In this document: positions 9,657-17,500 of the stretch, in pieces | Numbering within the stretch: the stretch's first letter is position 1 | Layout of the letters: the number at the start of each line of letters is the position of its first letter | NCBI GenBank assembly: GCA_028821395.1 | Contig: JAPPGP010000199.1 | Coordinates: 1-36,510 of the forward strand | Direction: 5' to 3' | Origin: Defluviicoccus sp. | Lineage (GTDB): Bacteria > Pseudomonadota > Alphaproteobacteria > MPNO01 | Length of the DNA stretch: 36,510 nucleotides | Program-made: the position numbers and the translations under genes | Notes under the pieces: generated by a model | Database searches by the model: none | Told to the model about the DNA's origin: nothing | The model's input: only the letters and a program-made list of their open reading frames with translations

Positions 9657-10553
9657 ATGGCCGCGATTCCAGATCGACAGCGCATGGGCGCGGCGATCCT
9701 CTTCACCGCCGCCTCCGGCACGGGCTGCGGATTGCTGGTCCTGCTCGGCGTCTTCGCGAGCGGGGCGACGATCCCCTCCGATCGCTGGTTCGGGGCCGCG
9801 GCGCTGGGGCTCGCGCTCGGCGCGATCGCCCTGGGGCTGGCGGCGTGGCGCCATCATCCCGGCCATCCGGGGGGCGTATTCGGCGCGCTGGCGCAGTGGC
9901 GGTCGAGCTGGCTGGCTCGTTCCGGCGCGCTGGCTGCCACCGCCTGCGCAGCCTCCTCGCCGTTCGCCGTCGGCTGGATCGGCTACGGCGAGGTCGACGG
10001 CAACTGGCGGGCCTTCGGCATCGCCGCCGCCGTGCTCGCAGGCGTCGCGGTCCATGCGACGGCCATGGTCTACGCGACGGTCGAGCCGGTTCCCGCGTGG
10101 TGCAACCGCTGGACGGTGCCGCTCTTCCTGGCGCTCTCCGGGTTCGCCGGGGCGCTGTGGCTCAACGCGCTGCTCCACGTTTTCGGCCGCGCGAGACCCG
10201 ACGCCGCGCTGATCGTGGTGCTGACCCTGTTCCTCGCCTTCTACCTCAAGCGCCGCTACTGGCGGTTCATCGACGCCGTCCGGGCCGCCCCGGGCCGGGC
10301 CGACGAAGAGCCCCCCCGCGTGGCGTGGGAGATGGATTACCGGATCGACCGCGAGCGCGCCATCAGGCTCCGGCGCTACGCCTTCGCGCTCCTGTTCGCC
10401 CTGCCGCTGGTTCTCACCATGGCGGCGATGGAAGCGGCGCCCTGGCTCGCGGCGCTCGCCGCGCTGGCCGCGGCGCTGTCCGGTTCCGCCGGCATCGTGA
10501 TCGAGCGCCTTCTGTTCTTCGGCGAGGCGGACCGGGGCGCGGATGCGGCATGA
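9657..10553 (+). CDS. DmsC-like dimethyl sulfoxide reductase membrane anchor subunit
   Basis: This 298-residue integral membrane protein has about eight hydrophobic segments, opening with MGAAILFTAASGTGCGLLVLLG, which resembles the first helix of DmsC/YnfH anchors. Such anchors hold a molybdopterin reductase and an Fe-S subunit on the membrane and pass quinol electrons to them. Length is close to DmsC (about 285). The ATG at 9657 has GGGAG upstream. It is an orphan here: no DmsA-like or DmsB-like gene is in the window. The soluble region around 215-240 (PGRADEEPPRVAWEMDYRID) is polar and lies between helices. The family is fairly secure, the partner unknown. Confidence 0.75.
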   Translation: MAAIPDRQRMGAAILFTAASGTGCGLLVLLGVFASGATIPSDRWFGAAALGLALGAIALGLAAWRHHPGHPGGVFGALAQWRSSWLARSGALAATACAASSPFAVGWIGYGEVDGNWRAFGIAAAVLAGVAVHATAMVYATVEPVPAWCNRWTVPLFLALSGFAGALWLNALLHVFGRARPDAALIVVLTLFLAFYLKRRYWRFIDAVRAAPGRADEEPPRVAWEMDYRIDRERAIRLRRYAFALLFALPLVLTMAAMEAAPWLAALAALAAALSGSAGIVIERLLFFGEADRGADAA

Positions 10554-10571
10554 CGCCGCCGCGCGGCGGCG
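10554..10571. terminator. perfect 18-bp palindrome between convergent stops
   Basis: CGCCGCCGCGCGGCGGCG is a perfect palindrome (7-bp stem, GCGC loop). It fills all but one base of the gap between the DmsC-like stop (10553) and the toxin stop (10573). There is no T-run, so it may be a Rho-independent-like block or merely a transcript-end hairpin serving both strands. Confidence 0.4.
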
Positions 10572-10572
10572 A

Positions 10573-11007
10573 TCACGGAGCGGCCGGGTCGCCCGCCCAG
10601 GGGCCGATCAGGGCGATGCCGCAATGTTCGAAGTCGGAGACATTGCGGGTCGCTACCGCGGCGTCCCGGGCTCGGGCGATGGCGGCGATCTGGCAATCGG
10701 CCTGTAGGATCGGCCGGCCTTCGGACCGGCGCGTTGCGGCGATGTCCGCATAGGCTCTGGCGGCCGCGCTGTCGAAGGGCAGCACGCGGCCGGCGAAATC
10801 CTCCCGGACCGTGGTGTCGACCTCGGCGGCCAGGCGGTCGCGGCGCCGGCCCGCCGGGAGGATCGCCGCGCCCGTGCGGAGCTCGGCTTCGCCAATCGCG
10901 GTGAAATAGAGTCGGGCCGAATCCTGCCTGGAGAACGAGGTCATGACGGCGGGCTCGGGCGTCGGCCGCATCAACTCGGACAGTACGTTGGTATCCACGA
11001 CGATCAT
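10573..11007 (-). CDS. PIN-domain toxin, FitB/VapC type
   Basis: This 144-residue PIN-domain ribonuclease opens MIVVDTNVLSELMRP. Its acidic metal-binding set is visible: Asp5, Glu42 (IGEAELRTG), Asp104 (QADCQIAAIA) and Asp125 (NVSDFE). The form resembles Neisseria FitB and VapC proteins, which cleave RNA and are held inactive by their antitoxin. The ATG at 11007 lies ten bases past the antitoxin stop and begins at the conserved MIVVDTN; a longer reading frame to 11115 runs back into the antitoxin gene and is rejected. It is convergent with the DmsC-like gene. Confidence 0.9.
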   Translation of the reverse strand: MIVVDTNVLSELMRPTPEPAVMTSFSRQDSARLYFTAIGEAELRTGAAILPAGRRRDRLAAEVDTTVREDFAGRVLPFDSAAARAYADIAATRRSEGRPILQADCQIAAIARARDAAVATRNVSDFEHCGIALIGPWAGDPAAP

Positions 11008-11017
11008 GGCGGCTGGC

Positions 11018-11260
11018 TCACTCGAACCGGGGCGGCGGCCGCATCGGCCCCCGTTCGGGAAGCTCCAACTCGACCCCGCCGAGCGCGGCGAAGCGGGCGT
11101 GGATGGCGCGGCCAAGATCCTGCGGCGGTGCCGGCTCGCCGACGGCGCGACGCAGGATGTCGCGGGCTTCCTCCTCCATCGACCGGCCGTTCTCGGCGGC
11201 GCGCACGCGCAGGCGCCGCTTTACCGCGTCATCGAGGTTGCGGATGGTGATGCTCGCCAT
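11018..11260 (-). CDS. ribbon-helix-helix antitoxin, FitA/VapB type
   Basis: This 80-residue protein has the N-terminal strand and helices of an RHH/FitA antitoxin (MASITIRNLDDAVKRRLRVR, then AAENGRSMEEEARDILRRAV). The C-terminal half is the expected toxin-wrapping tail. The ATG at 11260 has GGAGG eight bases upstream. Antitoxin precedes toxin, the usual vapBC order. Such proteins bind their own promoter as a complex with the toxin, and an imperfect palindrome lies in the promoter upstream. The same reading frame stays open far upstream, through the alpha/beta hydrolase gene, but only this segment is a gene. Confidence 0.88.
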   Translation of the reverse strand: MASITIRNLDDAVKRRLRVRAAENGRSMEEEARDILRRAVGEPAPPQDLGRAIHARFAALGGVELELPERGPMRPPPRFE

Positions 11261-11282
11261 GGCAATATCCTCCGGATGCACA

Positions 11283-11311
11283 ACATTAGGCATCGATTGC
11301 AATGCAGTCAA
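11283..11311 (-). promoter_or_regulatory. candidate autoregulated promoter of the FitAB/VapBC operon
   Basis: On the minus strand, TTGACT (-35, five of six) is followed by a 17-base spacer and TAATGT, ending 23 bases before the antitoxin ATG. The spacer holds an imperfect palindrome, GCATTGCAATCGATGC (plus-strand 11290-11305), a plausible operator for the RHH antitoxin. Confidence 0.45.
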
Positions 11312-11401
11312 AGCGCAGCGTGAGGCCTTCCGTTCTCCGGCGAGGCGCGACGCGGCCAGGGGGCCGTTGACGCGTCGGCGGCGCCTCACAACAATCCGGG
11401 C

Positions 11402-12184
11402 ATGGTTGAACATGTGCGTGAAACGGTGGATGTCGGCGGCTGTGCGATCGAAGTGCTGCGCGGCGGGTCGGGGCCGGGGCTGGTGTTCCTGCACGGCGCC
11501 GGCGGGGCGAGCGATTGGGCACCTTACATGGACGGCCTCGCCGGACGCTTCGCGCTGACGGTGCCGAGCCATCCCGGTTTCGGCCGGTCGGACACGCCCG
11601 ACTGGCTCGATTCCATGTCGGACCTCGCCTATTTCTACCTCGATGCGTTCGAGGCGCTCGGGCTCGACGGCGTCCATGTCGTCGGCAACTCCCTCGGCGG
11701 CTGGCTCGCCTGCGAGATCGCGGTGCGCTCGACCCGCTCGATGCGCTCGCTCACGCTGGTGGGGGCGGCGGGCATCCCGGTGGACGGCGTGCCGATGGGC
11801 GACCTTTTCCTGTGGTCGCCGGAAGACCGGGTGCGCAACCTCTACTGCGACCAGTCGCTCGCCGAGGCCCGCCTCGCGCTCTCGCCGGGCGAGGAAGAGG
11901 CCGACATCGCGCTCAAGAACTACTTCACCACCTCGCGGCTCGCCTGGAACCCGCGCTTCTGCAACCCGGATCTGCCCAAGTGGCTGCACCGCATCCGCGT
12001 GCCCACCATGATCGTCTGGGGTGCGGAGGACCGGATCTTCCCGCCGGCCTATGGCGAGGCTTATGCGGCGCTGATCCCGGGCTCGGAGCTCCGCATCGTC
12101 CCCGAATGCGGCCACCTGCCCCACCAGGAAAAGACCGACGCGTTTCTCGACGCCGTGGGCACAATCGCGGAGGAAGCCGCATGA
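11402..12184 (+). CDS. alpha/beta-fold hydrolase
   Basis: This 260-residue alpha/beta hydrolase has oxyanion-hole region VFLHGAGGASDW, nucleophile elbow GNSLGG (Ser97), acid residue in WGAEDRIFP (Asp210) and catalytic His238 in CGHLPHQE. The family includes C-C bond hydrolases, lactonases and esterases; the substrate cannot be read from sequence. Its stop overlaps the start of the luciferase-like gene as ATGA, so the two are translationally coupled and probably act on the same compound, for example hydrolysing a monooxygenase product. The ATG at 11402 is the first start that keeps the conserved N-terminal strand. Confidence 0.85.
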   Translation: MVEHVRETVDVGGCAIEVLRGGSGPGLVFLHGAGGASDWAPYMDGLAGRFALTVPSHPGFGRSDTPDWLDSMSDLAYFYLDAFEALGLDGVHVVGNSLGGWLACEIAVRSTRSMRSLTLVGAAGIPVDGVPMGDLFLWSPEDRVRNLYCDQSLAEARLALSPGEEEADIALKNYFTTSRLAWNPRFCNPDLPKWLHRIRVPTMIVWGAEDRIFPPAYGEAYAALIPGSELRIVPECGHLPHQEKTDAFLDAVGTIAEEAA

Positions 12185-13356
12185 AGTTCTTCTTCTTCCA
12201 CCTGATGCCTTACGCGCATCTCGACCTCGACTACGACAAGACATATCCGGGCGCCTATCTGACGCTCCCCAACAGCTATTACGACCCGAAGAAGGGATCG
12301 GCGCTCTACCACCGCTATCTCGACGAGCTCGAGCTCGCCGATGAGCTCGGCTTCGACGGGGTTTGCGTCAACGAGCACCACCAGACCGCCTACGGGCTGA
12401 TGCCGGCGCCCAACCTGCTGGCCGGCGCGCTGACCCGGAGCGTCAGGAACGCCAGGATCTGCGTCCTCGGCCGCGCGCTCCCGATCACCGACAACCCGCT
12501 CTCCATCGCCGAAGAGTTCGCGATGCTCGACAATCTGGCGGAGGGGCGCTTCATCGCCGGCTTCGTGCGCGGCCTCGGCACCGAGTACCACGCCTCGATG
12601 GCGAACCCGTCCTTCAGCCACGCGCGCTTCCACGAGGCGCACGACCTCATCGTCCGGGCGTGGACCGAGACCGGCCCCTTCGCCTTCGACGGCAAGCACT
12701 ACCGCTACCGCTACGTCAATATCTGGCCCCGGCCCTACCAGACGCCGCACCCGCCGATCTGGATCCCCTCCCAGGGCTCGCGCGAGACCTATGAGTGGGC
12801 CGCCCACCCGGACCGCAAATACACCTATCTGATCACCTTCAACCCGGCCGAGGCGGTGAAGCGCAATCTCGACGCCTATGCGCGCCAGTGCGAGACCTAC
12901 GGCTACGAGTGCAGCCCGCACCAGCTCGGCTGGGCGCTGCCGATCTATGTCGCCGAGACCGACGAGGCCGCCAACCGCGAGGCGGCGGACCACATCGAGG
13001 TGTTCTTCAACAAGTTCATCAACTCGCCGGCGGAGTACAAGCTGCCGCCGGGCTACTCCTCGATGGCGTCCTACAAATACGTCATGGAGACCAAGTTCAA
13101 GGTGCGCGAGCAGTTCCTGAGCCACGCGGCGCTCACCGGCAACGGCATGTTCGTCTGCGGCAGCCCGGAGACGGTGAGCGAGATCCTCGCCCGGCGCTTC
13201 GACGAGATGGGCTACGGCAACCTCGTCTGCATGCTGCAGTTCGGCACCCTGCCGGGCGAGCTGACGGAGAAGAGCATGACCCTGTTCGCGAAAGAGGTCA
13301 TGCCCAGGCTCCGCCATCTCGGGGAGGCCCCGATCGCCGCCTCGGCCGCTCAATAG
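12181..13356 (+). CDS. LLM-class (bacterial luciferase-like) flavin monooxygenase
   Basis: This 391-residue TIM-barrel flavin enzyme of the luciferase-like superfamily has FDGVCVNEHHQTAYG at the expected place (NEHH), RITDNPL-type segment RALPITDNPLSIAEE, and EGRFIAGFVRGLGTEY. Members use reduced FMN or F420 and O2; no flavin reductase gene is next to it. Length is about 40 residues above short members, with an insertion around 250-320 (EVFFNKFINSPAEYKLPPGY). The start lies in the ATGA overlap with the hydrolase. The two form a compact two-gene unit, and the EamA transporter follows after 24 bases and may move the substrate or product. Confidence 0.87.
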   Translation: MKFFFFHLMPYAHLDLDYDKTYPGAYLTLPNSYYDPKKGSALYHRYLDELELADELGFDGVCVNEHHQTAYGLMPAPNLLAGALTRSVRNARICVLGRALPITDNPLSIAEEFAMLDNLAEGRFIAGFVRGLGTEYHASMANPSFSHARFHEAHDLIVRAWTETGPFAFDGKHYRYRYVNIWPRPYQTPHPPIWIPSQGSRETYEWAAHPDRKYTYLITFNPAEAVKRNLDAYARQCETYGYECSPHQLGWALPIYVAETDEAANREAADHIEVFFNKFINSPAEYKLPPGYSSMASYKYVMETKFKVREQFLSHAALTGNGMFVCGSPETVSEILARRFDEMGYGNLVCMLQFGTLPGELTEKSMTLFAKEVMPRLRHLGEAPIAASAAQ

Positions 13357-13380
13357 GCGCGCGCTCCCCGCACCCGCACC

Positions 13381-14298
13381 ATGAACCGGGACGCGCTGCT
13401 CGGCGCCGCCTTCATCGTGGTCGCCATGCTGTTCTGGGGCGGCAACGCCACGATCGGCCGCTTCGCGATGACGACCGACTTGCCGCCGATCGGGGTCAAT
13501 TTCTGGCGCTGGACGGTCGCCTTGGCGATCCTTCTGCCGCTCACCGCGCACACGCTGTGGCGCCAGCGCGGGCTGCTCTGGCGCCATCGGGTCTACTGCC
13601 TCGGTCTGGGCCTTTCCGGGGTGACCTTGTTCAACGCCTTCTTCTATGTCGGGCTGCAGAGCACGACCGCCGTGCAGGGCTCGCTGATCGCGGCCCTCCT
13701 GCCGCTGATGATCCTCGTCCTGGGCGCGGTCTACGCCGGCACCGGCATCGCCGCACGGCAGGTCGGCGGCCTCGTCCTGTCGATCGGCGGCGCGGCGCTG
13801 GTCGTCGTCCACGGCGATATCGCGGTGCTGCGGACGCTCCGGCTCAACCCGGGCGACTTCTGGTGCCTCGCGGCCGTGCTCGCCTGGGCGGTGCAGACCT
13901 TCATGCTGCGCTACAAGCCGCCCGAGATGGACATCATGGCCCTGGTGACCGCCTCGATGGGTCTCGGCTGGCTCGCCCTGATCCCGGCCTATGCGGTGGA
14001 GACCACGCTTGGAGGCGCGATGCGCTTCGATGCGGACACGCTGCTCATGGTCGGCTATCTCGGGCTGTTCGCAAGCGTGATCGCCTTCAGCCTCTACAAC
14101 GCCGGCGTCATCCGCGTCGGCTCCGCCAGCGCCGGCTATTTCGGCAACCTCTACCCGGTGTTCAGCGCCCTGCTCGCCGTCGCCTTCCTCGGCGAGGCGA
14201 TCGCCTGGTACCACGCGACCGGCGGGCTGCTGGTGCTGGGCGGGATCTACCTCGCGACCGTCCCCACCGGCGCGCTGCGGCGCCGGCCGGCCGGGTGA
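13381..14298 (+). CDS. EamA/DMT-superfamily transporter
   Basis: This 305-residue membrane protein has about ten hydrophobic helices in two EamA-type halves. The first opens LLGAAFIVVAMLFWGGNATIGR and the second, from about 160, is LAAVLAWAVQTFMLRYKPPEMD. The closing AYFGNLYPVFSALLAVAFLGE-like segment (GYFGNLYPVFSALLAVAFLG) is typical. Members export amino acids, metabolites or drugs; no substrate can be assigned. It lies 24 bases downstream of the luciferase-like gene in the same direction, so co-transcription is likely. Confidence 0.85.
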   Translation: MNRDALLGAAFIVVAMLFWGGNATIGRFAMTTDLPPIGVNFWRWTVALAILLPLTAHTLWRQRGLLWRHRVYCLGLGLSGVTLFNAFFYVGLQSTTAVQGSLIAALLPLMILVLGAVYAGTGIAARQVGGLVLSIGGAALVVVHGDIAVLRTLRLNPGDFWCLAAVLAWAVQTFMLRYKPPEMDIMALVTASMGLGWLALIPAYAVETTLGGAMRFDADTLLMVGYLGLFASVIAFSLYNAGVIRVGSASAGYFGNLYPVFSALLAVAFLGEAIAWYHATGGLLVLGGIYLATVPTGALRRRPAG

Positions 14299-14454
14299 TC
14301 CGCCGGTCGATTCGGGAAGCGCGGTTCCGAACGGGAGGCGGGCGCCTCGACCGCGCCATTCGCGGAAGCCGACGACGCCCGTCCTTTCCGCCGGCGCCCG
14401 GATGCCCCGGAAGCCTTTCGCATTCGTGTGTGGACGCCTCCCCCGTGTCCGGCT

Positions 14455-14526
14455 CACGATAACTTGTGGTTTCTTAAATATGATGATTTACTATTTCAAA
14501 TACGTAACGGTGTTGGGGGGACGCCG
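14455..14526 (+). promoter_or_regulatory. AT-rich leader of the autotransporter gene
   Basis: About 50 bases (ATAACTTGTGGTTTCTTAAA and onward to CAAATACGTAACGG) are strikingly AT-rich against the surrounding GC. Candidate hexamers are TTGTGG (14464) with TACTAT (14489, 19-base spacer) and an isolated TATGAT (14479). GGGGGG stands about nine bases before the ATG. The region probably holds the promoter; the exact boxes are uncertain. Confidence 0.35.
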
Positions 14527-14528
14527 AT

Positions 14529-17500
14529 ATGGGGAGGCTTCAATCCGCGCCCTGCGCGGCGAGAGTGCCATGCAGCGCGACCTGCGGCGCCGTCCGTGCC
14601 GGTGGACGTCGAAGGGCGTCGGCCAGACGTCTGATCCTGCTGTTCGTGCTGGCGCCCGTCGTTCTTGCCGCGGTCGGTCGCGCGACCGCGCAGGCCTGCG
14701 TCGAGGTTCCGATCACCTGGCCTCTGAAACCGTCGGCAATCGGCAGGGGCGACAGCTTCCGCCTGTTGTTCATAACCTCCGGCACCTTGGCGCCCGGCTC
14801 GCGGGAAGACATAGGGTTTTACAACCAGTACGTAAGGACCTACGCGGGGTTCGGACACCTATCGTTTCGCAGATACACGAACAAATTCAGAGTGCTGGGG
14901 AGCACCGCGACGGTCGACGCGCGGGACAACACGGGCACCACGGGAACGGGCGTCCCGATCTATTGGGTCAACGGTCACAAGGTCGCGGACAACTACGCCG
15001 ACTTCTACGACGGCAGCTGGGACAGCTTTATCGCGAGAAACGAAGACGGCGAACTGATCTACCGCCTGCAGAACGTGCACGTCTGGACCGGCAGCACGTC
15101 GGACGGCCGGGAGTATATCGACCACTTCAACGTCAGCAGGGCTCTGGGCAAGCGTTCCATCGTCATCGGACGCCCCTATTACGGAAATGTCCTGAATTCC
15201 GGGGGCCGCAGCTTCGAGAACGACAACGCCAAGCACCTCTACGGGCTCTCCGATGTGTTCTGCATCCCCAGCCGGGTGAGGCTCTCCTGGTCGCCGGACA
15301 CGGTGGACGAGGGCGCGGGCGCGCGGCCGGTCACGGTGACCGCGACCATGATCGACGCGGCGCGCTCGCGGGACACCACCATCCGGGTCTCGGTCGGCTC
15401 CGACACGGCGACCGAAGGGACCGATTTCGACGAAGTGGCGGATTTCGACCTGATGGTGACCGCCGGCCAGACCTCGGGCAGCGCTTCGTTCGACCTCACC
15501 CCGGTGGACGACACGCTCGAAGAGGACGACGAGACGCTCTCCATCGCCGGCGCGGCGGACGAGCTGGAAATCCGGACTGCTTCCGGCCAGGGTCCGCTGA
15601 CCATACGGGACGACGACTTTCCCCGGGTGGAGCTCTCCTGGTCGCCGGCTACGCTGGACGAGGGCGCGGGCGCGCGGCAGGTCGCGGTAACCGCGACGCT
15701 CGCCGGCGCCACGCGGACGCGGGACACCACCGTCCGGGTCTCGGTCGGCTCCGGCACCGCGACCGAAGGCACCGATTTCGCGGAGGTCGAGGATTTCGAC
15801 CTGACGGTGGCCGCCGGCCAGACCTCGGACGGCGCGACCTTCACCCTCACGCCGCTGGACGACACACTCGACGAGGACGACGAGACGGTCTCGGTGATCG
15901 GCGCGGCGGCCGGTCTCCAGGTCCGCACCGCGTCCGGCCAGGACCCGCTGACCATACGGGACGACGATACCGCGCGGGTCGAGCTCTCCTGGTCGCCGAG
16001 CACGCTGGACGAGGGCGCGGGCGCGCGGCAGATCGAGGTGACCGCGACCCTGGTCGGCGCCACGCGGCTGGAGGACACCACCATCCGGGTCTCGGTCGGC
16101 TCCGACACAGCGACCGAGGGAACCGATTTCGAAGAAGTGGCGGATTTCGACCTGACGGTGACGGCCGGCGAATCCTCCAGCAGCGCCGCGTTCACCCTCA
16201 TCCCGCTGGACGACACGCTCGAAGAGAGTGACGAGACCGTTGCCATCGCCGGCGCCGCGGGGGGTCTCGAAGTCGGGACCGCTTCCGGCCAGGGCCCGCT
16301 CACCATACAGGACGACGACACGACGCTGGGGCTGACGCTCTCGTGGTTGCCCGGCACGCTGGACGAGGGCGCGGGGGCGCAGGAGATCGCGGTGACCGCG
16401 ACCCTGGTCGGCGCCACGCGGTTGGAGAACACCACGGTCAGGGTCTCGGTCGGCTCAGACACCGCGACCGAAGGCACCGACTTCGACCCGGTCGAGGATT
16501 TCGACCTGACGGTAACGGCCGGCCAGATCTCGGGCAACGCCGCGTTCACCCTCGCCCCGGTGGACGACACGCTCGACGAGGACGACGAGACGGTCGCCAT
16601 CTCCGGCGCCGCGGACGGTCTCGCGGTCGGGACCGCTTCCGGCCAGGGTCCGCTCACCATACAGGACGACGACACCGCCCGGGTCGAGCTCTCCTGGGCG
16701 CCGAGCACGCTGGACGAGGGCGCGGGGGCGCGGGAGATCGCGGTGACCGCGACGCTCGCCGGCGCCACGCGGTCGGAGGACACCACGGTCCGGGTCGCGG
16801 TCGGCTCCGGCACGGCGATGGAGGGAACCGATTTCGCCGCGATAGAGGATTTCGACCTGACGGTGACGGCCGGCCAGACCTCGGGCAGCGCCGCGTTCAC
16901 CCTCACCCCGGTCGACGACACCCTCGAAGAGGACGACGAGACGGTCGCCATCTCCGGCGTTGCGGGCGATCTCGCGGTCGGCACCGCGTCCGGCCAGGGG
17001 CCGCTGACCATTCAGGACGACGACACGACGCTGGGGCTGACGCTCTCCTGGTCGCCGGACACGCTGGACGAGGGCGCGGGGGCGCGGCCGGTCGCGGTGA
17101 CCGCGACCCTGGTCGGCGCCACGCGGACCCAGGACACCACAGTCCGGGTCGCGGTCGGCTCCGACACCGCCATCGAGGGGACCGATTTCGAAGAAGTGGC
17201 GGATTTCGACCTCACGGTGGCCGCCGGCCAGAGCTCGGGGGACGCGACCTTCACCCTCACCCCGGTCGACGACACGCTCGACGAGGACGACGAGACCGTT
17301 TCCATCGCCGGCACGGCGGACGGCCTCGAGGTCGGCACCGCGTCCGGCCAGGGGCCGCTGACCATTCAGGACGACGACACCGCCCCGGTGGGGATCCCCC
17401 TGACCCCGAGAACACTGGACGAGGGCGCGTTTTCCGTCGCCGATGCGGAAGTCCAAGAGGGACAGGGCGCGACGCTCCCCTTCGTGGTAACCCTGAGCCG

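Noticed and set aside
12061..14457. 798-codon minus-strand open frame opposite the luciferase-like and EamA genes
   Set aside because: Low-complexity Arg/Glu/His-rich translation with no recognisable domain; typical GC-rich shadow.
14641..14699. possible lipoprotein signal ending AQAC in the autotransporter
   Set aside because: The residues before Cys57 do not fit a lipobox (no Leu/Val at -3), and the protein ends in an outer-membrane barrel, so a normal signal peptidase site is more likely.
15239..17011. 590-codon open frame on the minus strand through the Calx-beta repeats
   Set aside because: It is the mirror of the repetitive plus-strand gene; its Ser/Val-rich periodic translation matches no family and exists only because the repeats preserve frame.
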